Positions 26,271-34,213 of a stretch of DNA of 64,000 bases are shown here, one piece after another. A program made the translations under genes and the position numbers. The notes below the pieces were generated by a model. It worked only from the letters and a program-made list of their open reading frames with translations, ran no database searches and was not told where the DNA came from. Within the stretch, counting starts at the first letter, position 1. Each line of letters starts with the position of its first letter. Source of the DNA: Bacillota bacterium (GTDB lineage Bacteria > Bacillota > Clostridia > Acetivibrionales > DTU013); the NCBI GenBank assembly GCA_023426125.1, contig JAFABI010000058.1:46233-110232 (forward strand), given 5' to 3'.

Positions 26271-26618
26271 CTATTTCTTTATTATGTTTACCAGCTGTGC
26301 GAAGCCCACCGCATCATTTACAGCCATATCTGCAAGCACTTTCCTGTTGAGGGCGATGCCCGCTTTTTTAAGTCCGTTCATGAACTTGCTGTAGCTGAGT
26401 CCGTTGATTCTTGCGGCAGCATTGATCCTGGAAATCCACAGAGATCTGAAATCCCTCTTTTTGGCCTTTCTATCCCTGTATGCATAGGAAAGAGACTTCA
26501 TAACCGCTTGATTCGCTATTCTGAACAACTTGCTCTTTCCACCGAAATAGCCTTTGGCAAGTTTAAGAATTTTTTTATGCCTTGCACGGGTTCTTAACGC
26601 GCCTTTAACTCTTGACAT
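26271..26618 (-). CDS. rplT: Ribosomal protein L20
   Basis: A 115-residue L20: SRVKGALRTRARHKKILKLA, GYFGGKSKLFRIANQAV, RKAKKRDFRSLWISRINAA, then NGLSYSKFMNGLKKA. It binds 23S rRNA early in 50S assembly and in Firmicutes represses its own operon through the leader. GGAGGAAGG lies upstream of the ATG. Last gene of infC-rpmI-rplT. Confidence 0.98.
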   Translation of the reverse strand: MSRVKGALRTRARHKKILKLAKGYFGGKSKLFRIANQAVMKSLSYAYRDRKAKKRDFRSLWISRINAAARINGLSYSKFMNGLKKAGIALNRKVLADMAVNDAVGFAQLVNIIKK

Positions 26619-26636
26619 GGTAACCTTCCTCCTTAA

Positions 26637-26834
26637 TTACTTATATGGCACAAGCATTTTTATTGTTGCTTCATTGGCTGATGAAGCATACGCGCCGAGC
26701 CTGTGTTGTTTTTTGGCTTTCCTTGCCTTGGATATAAGCCTGTGGCTTCTGAAAGCATGATTCATCTTAACCTTGCCTGTGGCGGTTATTCTAAATCTCT
26801 TTTTAGATGCGCTGTGTGTTTTGATCTTTGGCAT
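26637..26834 (-). CDS. rpmI: Ribosomal protein L35
   Basis: A 65-residue basic L35 starting MPKIKTHSASKKRFRITATG, with HRLISKARKAKKQHRLG. The open frame extends 33 codons upstream, but the L35 start is fixed by family homology and by GGAGGAG upstream. It lies 18 bases before rplT. Confidence 0.97.
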   Translation of the reverse strand: MPKIKTHSASKKRFRITATGKVKMNHAFRSHRLISKARKAKKQHRLGAYASSANEATIKMLVPYK

Positions 26835-27018
26835 TTTACTCTCCTCCTTATTAATGTTAAGGGATACACCGGAAAGGCAGAAACCGGAAACCAGATATCG
26901 GGTACCTGCTTTAGAACTCATTCCCATGATCATTTGCGTACAAGTACCAACTTTTTAAGTTTGTTCTCTGTTTTCCAATCTTGTTCCCGCTGTTTCGGAG
27001 TATCTCCTTTTGATAAGC

Positions 27019-27534
27019 TTATTGCTGCTTGGGGTTGAGTATCATGATCATACTCTTGCCTTCAAGCTTGGGTCTTCTTTCTACAATTCCCACTTCTGCT
27101 ACCGCTTCTGCAAATTTCTTCAAAACTGCTTCTCCCAGTGAGGTGTAATTCATTTCTCTGCCCCTGAATCTTACGCTGACTTTCACTTTGTCACCGTCTT
27201 GCAGGAATTTATAAGCGTTCTTGGCCTTGAAGGAAAAATCGTGTTCTTCGATATTGGGCTTTATCCATACTTCCTTGATGCTTATGATCTTCTGGTTCTT
27301 TCTCGCTTCCTTTTCCTTCTTTGCCTGCTCAAACATATACTTGCCGTAGTCCATGATCCTGCAAACCGGCGGGGCTGCCTGAGGAGCGATTTTAACAAGG
27401 TCCAGATTCTTGGAGTTCGCCAGCTTCTGGGCGTCCTTGGCAGAAATTACGCCGAGCATGGAGCCGTCGGCATCGATGACACGTACTTCCTTGTCTCTGA
27501 TATCCTCATTAATCATCAATTCATTTCTACTTAT
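27019..27534 (-). CDS. infC: Translation initiation factor IF-3 (probable AUA start)
   Basis: A 171-residue IF-3: NELMINEDIRDKEVRVIDAD, AAPPVCRIMDYGKYMFEQAK, EVWIKPNIEEHDFSFKAKN, then VSVRFRGREM and KLEGKSMIMILNPK. IF-3 binds the 30S subunit and polices start codons. The Shine-Dalgarno GGAGGTG stands only 3 bases from an in-frame TTG (27540) but 7-9 bases from ATA at 27534. ATA, the reading that gives (M)SRNELMINE as in other IF-3 proteins, is therefore the likely start. Rare starts of this kind let IF-3 repress its own translation. First gene of the operon with rpmI and rplT. Confidence 0.93.
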   Translation of the reverse strand: MSRNELMINEDIRDKEVRVIDADGSMLGVISAKDAQKLANSKNLDLVKIAPQAAPPVCRIMDYGKYMFEQAKKEKEARKNQKIISIKEVWIKPNIEEHDFSFKAKNAYKFLQDGDKVKVSVRFRGREMNYTSLGEAVLKKFAEAVAEVGIVERRPKLEGKSMIMILNPKQQ

Positions 27535-27585
27535 AACCAAACACCTCCGAGTTATTTTTCGTTCGATTCCATTTGCAAAATGAGC

Positions 27586-27684
27586 AAAATAAAAAGCGGA
27601 TCGAAGAAAATCAATCCACCGGATAGCTAGGTATTTTACAACAAAAACCTTTACTATTTACCTTACCGGACCTGTCCGTAAGGT
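27586..27684 (-). promoter_or_regulatory. L20-type autoregulatory leader of infC-rpmI-rplT
   Basis: The transcript starts near 27715 and contains a hairpin ACCTTACGGAC / GTCCGGTAAGGT (27660-27684). Then comes a terminator stem GTGGATTGA / TCGATCCGC (27595-27619) with a TTTTTATTTT tail. This arrangement before infC matches the L20 leader of Firmicutes, where excess L20 causes early termination. Confidence 0.75.
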
Positions 27685-27720
27685 GAGAAGCGGATGACTT
27701 CTTCTTTGTTTTGCCTATTT

Positions 27721-27749
27721 ATCATAACAAAAAGCAGGTCTGATGTCAA
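27721..27749 (-). promoter_or_regulatory. Sigma-A promoter of infC-rpmI-rplT
   Basis: Minus strand TTGACA (27744-27749), a 17-base spacer and TATGAT (27721-27726), about 190 bases before the infC start. Confidence 0.88.
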
Positions 27750-27814
27750 GCTTCAAGAATTGAGTTTGGTCAATAAAGTTTTAAAAAAATATATCGTACC
27801 AATTACTATAAAGA

Positions 27815-28009
27815 TCACAAGAAACTGTATAACAGATGGGCCAAGCCGGCTCTCCATCGCAGCCCCTGGACGGCAATGCAGTTCATATGGGAGGAATCAA
27901 TGAACCTGAAGTGGGAATTGGTAAGTGACGACATATCAGGCAAATCAGAAAAGCATTCAATTTGCCGCCCTCGTGTTTCTTTTTTCAATTCGTCCGGAAA
28001 GGGAAACAT
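27815..28009 (-). CDS. Possible small protein of unknown function
   Basis: A 64-codon frame starting at an ATG with GGGGAGG seven bases upstream. The peptide (starting MFPFPDELKKETRGRQIE) has no recognised domain. It sits in the 520-base gap between infC and ybaK, upstream of the infC promoter. The ribosome-binding site is the only positive evidence. A plus-strand frame of 84 codons covers the same bases without a good start. It may be a chance frame or the remnant of a larger gene. Confidence 0.25.
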   Translation of the reverse strand: MFPFPDELKKETRGRQIECFSDLPDMSSLTNSHFRFIDSSHMNCIAVQGLRWRAGLAHLLYSFL

Positions 28010-28056
28010 TAGCCGCCCTCCCCGGGTGGGCCAAAGTATGTCCCTGTAGAAATAGT

Positions 28057-28539
28057 TTACATGGTAACGTGCGCTGTTTTACACTTTATAAGCTTTATCA
28101 GGTCATCAGGAGCCAACCCGACCTGATGTCCGATCTTTCCGGCACTTAGGATGATGTTGTCCAATAAATCACAGGAGCTGTCCAGTACAGTCGGATATTC
28201 CTTTTTCATTCCTATCGGCGAACATCCTCCACGGATATACCCGGTCACTTTATTGATATCCGTAACCTTTATCATCTCTACGGCTTTTTCACCTACCGCC
28301 TTTGCTGCCGCTTTCAAATCAAGCTCAGCCGCAACCGGAATTATGAAAACATAGTACCCCCTGCTTGTTCCCTGCGTTACAAGCGTCTTGTAAACATACT
28401 CGACCGGCTGGCCTATTTTGTTCGCAACTGAGACTCCATCAATCAAGCCATCTTTGTTGTCATATGAAAATGAAGAATAAGGAATACCCGCCTTATCAAG
28501 AATCCGCATGGTATTCGTTTTGAGCTTATCCAAATCCAT
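28057..28539 (-). CDS. ybaK: Cys-tRNA(Pro)/Cys-tRNA(Cys) deacylase YbaK
   Basis: A 160-residue YbaK/EbsC-type protein: TNTMRILDKAGIPYSSFSY, VYKTLVTQG, YYVFIIPVAAELDLKAAAKA, TGYIRGGCSPIGMKK. YbaK hydrolyses Cys-tRNA(Pro) made in error by prolyl-tRNA synthetase. The conserved lysine in VYKTL and the GGCSP loop are present. Length is typical. Stands alone between an unassigned gap and the DUF503 gene. Confidence 0.93.
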   Translation of the reverse strand: MDLDKLKTNTMRILDKAGIPYSSFSYDNKDGLIDGVSVANKIGQPVEYVYKTLVTQGTSRGYYVFIIPVAAELDLKAAAKAVGEKAVEMIKVTDINKVTGYIRGGCSPIGMKKEYPTVLDSSCDLLDNIILSAGKIGHQVGLAPDDLIKLIKCKTAHVTM

Positions 28540-28683
28540 CCCTCGTTTCGTTCTTCGTCAAATAAATTCATACCAGTCATTGCCCCTTTGCATCAAGGGC
28601 AAGCCTTAAGCCGCCGGCTTAAAAAAAGGGCAGCTTCTATTCCCACCCTATCGCCTCCATAATATCCTGCGGGCAGAGCAAGA

Positions 28684-28974
28684 TCAATCCGCATGGATAG
28701 TTTCGGTAGATACATCCACCAGCACCGCCCTGCCGTCATTTTCAACAAAATTTACAACGCTTGACAGCATACTGTCCGCATGGCCTGCATTGTTTGAAAT
28801 ACAGGCGATTCCTATGACCGCATTTTTCCATTTATCATTGAGCTCCACCTCGGCAGCGGATATGTTAAACCGCGATTTCAGCCTCTCGATAATGCTCTTT
28901 ACAATGTGGCGTTTCTCTTTTAATGAAAAGGCCTCGTCCAGCATCAGGACGATTTTGCATACGCCTATCACCAT
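28684..28974 (-). CDS. DUF503 family protein (YlxP-like)
   Basis: A 96-residue protein: MVIGVCKIVLMLDEAFSLKE, KRHIVKSIIERLKSRFNISAAEV and a C-terminal VNFVENDGRAVLVDVSTE. This is DUF503, in many Firmicutes encoded between infB and rbfA and thought to assist ribosome function; here it stands alone. The start at 28974 is fixed by family length and an AGGTGA site; an in-frame upstream ATG adds 38 residues unlike the family. The function is unproven. Confidence 0.88.
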   Translation of the reverse strand: MVIGVCKIVLMLDEAFSLKEKRHIVKSIIERLKSRFNISAAEVELNDKWKNAVIGIACISNNAGHADSMLSSVVNFVENDGRAVLVDVSTETIHAD

Positions 28975-29206
28975 GTTTATCACCTGTACAAACAGAATTC
29001 CGTATAGTTTTGTAAACCGCATATTCCTTCCGGAATCATTATACCGGAAAAAGGAGGCGGTGAATACTGCCGGGACAAAACTTTTCATTAAATGTATTTA
29101 CCGGGAATGAAAAATGTTATACTGTTAAAGAATTAATAAAAGAGTTATGATTACATGGAATCTGGTTTTTGCTTTTTTGAAGATTTAAGCTTAAGGAGTG
29201 TTGAAA

Positions 29207-30961
29207 TTGCCTTTTGACGGTATTGTGGCAAAATGCGTGGTGGAAGAATTATCGAAGGTGCTTGCCGGCGGCAGGATCGAGAAGGTTTTTCAGCCTGAGG
29301 CAGATGAGATATTTATTAATATACGGGCCTGGAATACAAATTACAAGCTTCTTTTGAGCGCCAGCGCCAATTATCCCAGGATTCATCTGACGGACGGATC
29401 GAAGGAAAATCCGGCTGCGCCGCCCGTATTCTGCATGCTGCTGAGGAAGCACCTTTCGGGAGGTAAAATCCTGGCCTTTGAGTTTCATGACTACGAAAGG
29501 ATCATCGGGATGCAGGTAGAGTCAGCAAACGAACTGGGCGATGTATCCGTAAAGAAGCTGATTATAGAGATCATGGGGCGCTACAGCAATATTATCCTTG
29601 TAAACAGCGAAGACAAAATCATTGATGCAATCAAGCATATTGACAGTGATATCAGCAGAGTACGCGAGGTTATGCCTGCAAGGCCCTATGTTTTTCCTCC
29701 CGCCCAGGACAAGACCAGCCCGGATATTCTCAAGCCTGACGAATTGGTAAACAGCTGCCTTTCCGCACAGATTCCGCTGGAGAAACATCTTTTGAACAGC
29801 ATCAAAGGCTTTAGCCCCCTTCTGTGCAGGGAGATATGCCACCGGGCGGCTATAGACGGCAAAACTCCTGCAGCAGCCCTGGACGACCTGCAACAGTCAA
29901 AGCTGAGGCTTGCTATTGCAGGAGTTGTCAAAGATATATCGGATTGCAGGTTCAAGCCCTGTATAATTTTCGAAGATGAAGCCATGGAAAAACCGTTTGA
30001 CTTCCATTGCATGGGCCTATACCAGTACCGCCATGTCAAAGGCCTGGAATCCATGAGCAAGGTGCTGGATGATTTCTATGCCGCCCGGGACCGCTCCGAA
30101 AGACTGAAGCAAAAGAAGTCCGATGTGCTGAAGGTATTGAATACCTCTATGGACCGCTGCAATAAAAAACTGGCAATTCAGCAGGAAACCATGCGCGACG
30201 TTTCCGACAGGGAAAAGCTGAAGCTTTTCGGAGAGTTGATCACAGCCAACATTTATTGCATCCCGGCCAATACAAAATCTGTTTCGTTGTTGAATTATTA
30301 CTCTGAAAACGGCGAGTATGTCGATATCCCTCTGGACGAAAACCTTCTGCCGCAGGAAAATGCCCAGAGGTATTTCAAAAAATATGCCAAGGCCAAAAAC
30401 ACCTGGATGTATACCGGCAGACAGCTGGAAGAAACACAAAAGGAGCTGGATTACCTGGAAAGCGTCCTCCATCTTCTGGAAAACTGCAATACACCGGCAG
30501 AAACCGACGAAGTACGGCAGGAACTTGCAGACCAGGGATATATGGTACTGAAAAAGAAGACAGGCTTTAAAAAGCAGGCCAGGCTCTCCGAGCCCATGAG
30601 CTATAAGTCCTCTGACGGGCTGGATATTCTGGTGGGAAAGAACAACAGGCAGAATGATTACCTGACGCTGAAGCTGGCTTCCTCCAATGACATCTGGCTT
30701 CATACCAAAAACATCCCCGGCTCCCACGTGATTATCCGGAAATTGCAAAACGACATTCCCGAGAGTACACTGAAGGAAGCGGCTCTACTGGCGGCGTGGC
30801 ACAGCAAGGCAAAAATGTCGTCCAATGTCCCGGTGGATTTTACCGCGGTCAGAAATGTAAAAAAACCGTCCGGCGCCAAACCGGGCATGGTCATTTATGA
30901 GAATTACAGGACAATAAACGTTACACCGGATGAAGAAGATATAAAAAGAATCCGGAAATGA
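29207..30961 (+). CDS. rqcH: RqcH/NFACT ribosome-quality-control factor
   Basis: A 584-residue NFACT protein. The N-terminal NFACT-N domain starts MPFDGIVAKCVVEELSK, followed by a helix-hairpin-helix region, a coiled coil (about residues 270-430) and a C-terminal NFACT-R domain with LDILVGKNNRQNDYLTLKLA, DIWLHTKNIPGSHVII. Bacillus RqcH binds stalled 50S-peptidyl-tRNA complexes and recruits tRNA-Ala to add C-terminal alanine tails. Older annotations call it fibronectin-binding protein. The TTG at 29207 has AAGGAG 8 bases upstream and gives the family start MPFDGIV; the GTG at 29198 overlaps that site. Confidence 0.94.
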   Translation: MPFDGIVAKCVVEELSKVLAGGRIEKVFQPEADEIFINIRAWNTNYKLLLSASANYPRIHLTDGSKENPAAPPVFCMLLRKHLSGGKILAFEFHDYERIIGMQVESANELGDVSVKKLIIEIMGRYSNIILVNSEDKIIDAIKHIDSDISRVREVMPARPYVFPPAQDKTSPDILKPDELVNSCLSAQIPLEKHLLNSIKGFSPLLCREICHRAAIDGKTPAAALDDLQQSKLRLAIAGVVKDISDCRFKPCIIFEDEAMEKPFDFHCMGLYQYRHVKGLESMSKVLDDFYAARDRSERLKQKKSDVLKVLNTSMDRCNKKLAIQQETMRDVSDREKLKLFGELITANIYCIPANTKSVSLLNYYSENGEYVDIPLDENLLPQENAQRYFKKYAKAKNTWMYTGRQLEETQKELDYLESVLHLLENCNTPAETDEVRQELADQGYMVLKKKTGFKKQARLSEPMSYKSSDGLDILVGKNNRQNDYLTLKLASSNDIWLHTKNIPGSHVIIRKLQNDIPESTLKEAALLAAWHSKAKMSSNVPVDFTAVRNVKKPSGAKPGMVIYENYRTINVTPDEEDIKRIRK

Positions 30962-30983
30962 CCCGGGAAAATTGTACATATAA

Positions 30984-31040
30984 ATCATAGGGGATGGGTT
31001 CCAGCGATCAGGCTGATCACTGGAACCCATCCCCTATGAT
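30984..31040. terminator. Long perfect inverted repeat between rqcH and rhaM-like genes
   Basis: A 21-base perfect stem (30984-31004 with 31020-31040) starting ATCATAGGGGATGGG. The loop can extend it further (GATCA / TGATC). It lies between convergent genes and probably stops both transcripts, although neither side has a proper T tract. Confidence 0.65.
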
Positions 31041-31054
31041 TATATCCCTAATTC

Positions 31055-31378
31055 CTAATCCACATGGAAGACTTCCTCCATACCGCCCCACCATTCATCC
31101 GCGGAAGCCGAGTCGACGGGCTGCTGGCACGGCTTGCATACCGCCCACCATTCCTGGGTCAGCGGATCTGCCGCCATTTTTTCCATATCCGCGTCAAAAT
31201 CGGAACCCACATATTCAAAATAGGCAAAAAGATATCCATCCCTGAAGAAGATGGAATAGTTCCTCATGTTGCATTTGCTTATCATATCAAGTACGCCCGG
31301 CCATACGGCGGCATGGAGCTTTTTGTACTCCTCCAGCTTCTCAGGTTTTACCTTGATCACCTGTCCGAATCGTTTCAT
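31055..31378 (-). CDS. L-rhamnose mutarotase family protein
   Basis: A 107-residue RhaM/YiiL-type protein: KRFGQVIKVKPEKLEEYKKL, HAAVWPGVLDMISKCNMRNY, FAYFEYVG, then PLTQEWWAVCKPCQQPV. RhaM interconverts alpha and beta anomers of L-rhamnose; relatives act on other 6-deoxy or pentose sugars. AGGAGG lies 6 bases before the ATG at 31378. It is the last gene of an operon with an RbsABC importer and two UroD-like proteins, which suggests the imported ligand is a free hexose or deoxyhexose. No rhamnose isomerase or kinase is present nearby. Confidence 0.85.
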   Translation of the reverse strand: MKRFGQVIKVKPEKLEEYKKLHAAVWPGVLDMISKCNMRNYSIFFRDGYLFAYFEYVGSDFDADMEKMAADPLTQEWWAVCKPCQQPVDSASADEWWGGMEEVFHVD

Positions 31379-31507
31379 ATCGAGCCTCCTTTTTACCAAT
31401 AAAGTAATTCCGAAAACGCAAGTCCTATTCCAATATAGCACACCTTAAGGTACACCTGAGGATGAAAAAAGCCGGACGACGTTAGATTTTTATGGCACAA
31501 ATGTTCC

Positions 31508-31556
31508 GTGGGGCGTGCATTGCGCGTCCGTATAAATAGAATCTGTGGTAACACTT
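31508..31556. repeat. Partial copy of repeat family A
   Basis: GTGGGGCGTGCATTGCGCGT with the following TATAAATAG...TGGTAACA aligns with the left half of the copy at 39204. The right end is missing or eroded. It lies between the rhaM-like and UroD-like genes inside the operon. Confidence 0.65.
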
Positions 31557-31567
31557 GCCGCCGTTTC

Positions 31568-32728
31568 TTACCCCAGTTCCTTGAGATCCCTTTGAATCCT
31601 CTCCATATCCAGAGGATAGTTGCCATATTCCCTGAGAATATCCAATGCCAGCATATAGCTTTCAGGCTCCACGTCGCTGCTGACGGAATGGTCCGAATGG
31701 AATATCCAGCCCCCGCCCTGTGCCGCCTGCAATTTATAAAGCACCTGTTTCTTAATTTCCCGGGGATCGCCTGATTCAAGGACTCTTACATCCACATTCC
31801 CGACGAAAGCCAACCTTCCTCCGAATTGCTCCTTGAGCTTTACAACATCCAGATCGGCTTTAACCTCCAGCGGATTGTATCCATCGAGGCCTATCTCGAC
31901 AAAATCTTCGTATACCGGAGTGGCATTTCCACAGCCGTGGTATACTACCATGAGCCCGTGAGAATGGCACAAGTCGATCAATGCTTTGACATGGGGCTTG
32001 AAAATTTCTCTCCAGACCTTGGGATTAAACAGCATCCCGTTCCGATAGGCGATGTCCCCCCAGATATACATGCCCGAAAGCCTGCCCTTGCCCTCTTTTA
32101 TCTGCGCTTTAGCAAAATTCAGCAGAAAGTCGCCGATACGGTCCACAAAGGCTTTGTATGCTTCAGGCTCCTCCATCATCCAATAGAGGGAGTTTTCCGT
32201 ACCTACGATCCTCCACAGGTATTCATACACCTCACATACCGAACCAAAAATGGCAAAATCGTCCTTATAGGCGTCCACCCTGTCATTCCAGGCAGGTATG
32301 TTCCGGTTTAAGGCGTCGCCGACTCCGTTCAGCTGGTCATCTCCCGCACTGTAAAATCTTCTGGCGTCTCCCGGATCGTCAAATTCAAACCTTTCCATTT
32401 CTTCGGGCGAATTTACCGAAAAGCTTTCAAAATGGGGCATGGGAGCTGTGCCGGATCTTTTGACCACCGCTTCAAAGCCGGTTTTTAATACGATATCTTC
32501 ACCCTTTTGCTCAATGATCTCAAAGGGCTTGATATGCGGGTCCATGTTTGGGGTAATGATGATATAGTCCAGATCCGCATGCCTGTAAATATCGAATTCA
32601 TTCCCCCACTTTTTTTTGCACTTTAAATTAAATCCTGTCCAGAAATTATCACCGGCTGCCACACGGTCTCCCTCTTTATGCGATAGAACGGCCTGCAGCC
32701 TTTTTATTTTTTCCTGCGCCTTTCCCAT
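31568..32728 (-). CDS. Uroporphyrinogen decarboxylase-like protein (UroD/MtaA superfamily), gene 2 of the cluster
   Basis: A 386-residue TIM-barrel protein of the UroD/MtaA/CmuA superfamily. Recognisable segments are FGSVCEVYEYLWRIVG, WGDIAYRNGMLFNPKVWRE, HSHGLMVVYHGCGN (likely zinc-binding His/Cys) and GGRLAFVGNVDVRVLESG. True UroD lacks such His/Cys pairs, while methylcobamide:coenzyme M-type methyltransferases have them. A C1-transfer or demethylation role is therefore more likely than haem synthesis, but no corrinoid protein is encoded nearby. It follows the sugar-binding protein gene in the same operon as a second UroD-like gene. Similar proteins near sugar importers are common in Firmicutes and uncharacterised. 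Confidence 0.82.
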   Translation of the reverse strand: MGKAQEKIKRLQAVLSHKEGDRVAAGDNFWTGFNLKCKKKWGNEFDIYRHADLDYIIITPNMDPHIKPFEIIEQKGEDIVLKTGFEAVVKRSGTAPMPHFESFSVNSPEEMERFEFDDPGDARRFYSAGDDQLNGVGDALNRNIPAWNDRVDAYKDDFAIFGSVCEVYEYLWRIVGTENSLYWMMEEPEAYKAFVDRIGDFLLNFAKAQIKEGKGRLSGMYIWGDIAYRNGMLFNPKVWREIFKPHVKALIDLCHSHGLMVVYHGCGNATPVYEDFVEIGLDGYNPLEVKADLDVVKLKEQFGGRLAFVGNVDVRVLESGDPREIKKQVLYKLQAAQGGGWIFHSDHSVSSDVEPESYMLALDILREYGNYPLDMERIQRDLKELG

Positions 32729-32850
32729 AAAATATCCCCTCCGGATATCCTTCCATATTTATTCTACAATAAAATATTCTGCGAGAATGTCTCAAAAAAC
32801 GGATACAATCACAGAAAGCCCTGTGATTGTATCCGTATCATCCTGATCTC

Positions 32851-34059
32851 TTACCACTGAGCAGGCATATACTGGTCAACATCCTCTTTGGTTATGATAT
32901 GCTTCGGCAAATAGGTTACCGGATCAATCTTTTCACCGGCAAAGAACAATGCTGCCGTTCTTATGGCCGCCGCTCCGTCCCCTTCGGTGGTCTGATAGGT
33001 TATGGCATATGCATCTCCGGCTTTTACCGCGTCCATACCGGTTTTGCTGTTACCTGCCGCAACTACGACGATGTCCTGCCTGTTGGCTTTTTTGAGGGCA
33101 TCGACAATACCGATCAGCTGCGCCGAGTCATCCGCAGCGATAATTCCCTTTAATTCGGTTCCATACTTGGTTATCCAGTCGGATACCAGCTGGGTAACCT
33201 TGGCTGCGTCAAATCCGGGAGCCTGCCTGTCAAGAAGCTTCATTTTCGGGGCTACCTTGGCAAGCTGGGAGATGGGACCGTCGGTCCTTGCAAAGAAGGG
33301 CGATCCTCCGGGTGAGTGGGAAATACATGCATATCCCCCTTCGTAATTCAATTTCTTTGCAAACTCATCCGTCAGCATCCTGAACTGTCCCCAGTCGTCG
33401 GGACCGGACCAGCCGATGGTATATTTCATGGCTTCATCTACCGACAAGGTATTGGTAGCCACCAGAGGTATCCCTGAGTCATAAATCTTTTTAAACTGCT
33501 GAACTGCCGCTTTTGCATCAATAGGGATCAATGCGATGGCGTCCGGCTTTTCATTGATTGCCTGGTCGATCATCTGGTTCTGGACATTGAGATCCCAGTT
33601 GGGCGATACGGTCTTAAGCGTAATGCCGTATGCTTCGGCAGCCAGTTTTGCGCCGTTGATATAGGCTGTCGTCCAGGGATGGTCGCCGTGGACGATCATC
33701 GTTACCTTTTTGCCCTTCGCACCGTCTCCCGGTGATTTGGGCATCGCCTCTTTCACCGTTGTCCAGCCTGCATATTCCATATCCCACCAGTGGAGCGGGT
33801 CTATTTCCGGTAATGAATTGGGGTCTGCCGGTCTTTCGGGAATTTCCTTTTTCTCGCCGATAACAAGCAAGGGCTGTCCGTCGGAGCCTTTTATTTTGGA
33901 AAGGTCTACCGCCAGCGTCTCTGCAGCTCCACCGCCTGCCGCGGCAGTTGTGGTACCGGCAGGTTTTGTCGTCTCAGTTGGTTTGCCGGTCCCCCCGCAT
34001 CCGGCAAGGATCAATCCTACCATACATACGGTCAACAGAATTCCTAAGAATTTTTTCAT
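32851..34059 (-). CDS. Sugar ABC transporter substrate-binding lipoprotein (RbsB type)
   Basis: A 402-residue lipoprotein: signal peptide with lipobox LAGC near residue 21, a low-complexity Thr/Ala/Gly linker, then a periplasmic-binding domain of the type 1 (Peripla_BP_4) fold with IDQAINEKPDAIALIPIDAK, SGIPLVATNTLS, GIIAADDSAQLIGIVDALKK. It should deliver a monosaccharide to the two permeases encoded just upstream. Signal length and linker are typical of Gram-positive binding proteins. The gap to the permease (34060-34213) shows nothing notable. The ligand is unknown; context suggests a deoxyhexose or related sugar. Confidence 0.9.
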   Translation of the reverse strand: MKKFLGILLTVCMVGLILAGCGGTGKPTETTKPAGTTTAAAGGGAAETLAVDLSKIKGSDGQPLLVIGEKKEIPERPADPNSLPEIDPLHWWDMEYAGWTTVKEAMPKSPGDGAKGKKVTMIVHGDHPWTTAYINGAKLAAEAYGITLKTVSPNWDLNVQNQMIDQAINEKPDAIALIPIDAKAAVQQFKKIYDSGIPLVATNTLSVDEAMKYTIGWSGPDDWGQFRMLTDEFAKKLNYEGGYACISHSPGGSPFFARTDGPISQLAKVAPKMKLLDRQAPGFDAAKVTQLVSDWITKYGTELKGIIAADDSAQLIGIVDALKKANRQDIVVVAAGNSKTGMDAVKAGDAYAITYQTTEGDGAAAIRTAALFFAGEKIDPVTYLPKHIITKEDVDQYMPAQW

Positions 34060-34213
34060 ACTTTTTCATACCCTCCTGATTTTAATTGAAATCGGATAAC
34101 TTCATGGGTTTTATACGTTGCTTCAAATTCCTGCGTAAGTAACTTTCCCCCCTCCTTCCTTCAACGTGTTCAACGAGCTTTTAGAAAAGATTGTCTTTTC
34201 TTCACTGCCTGAT

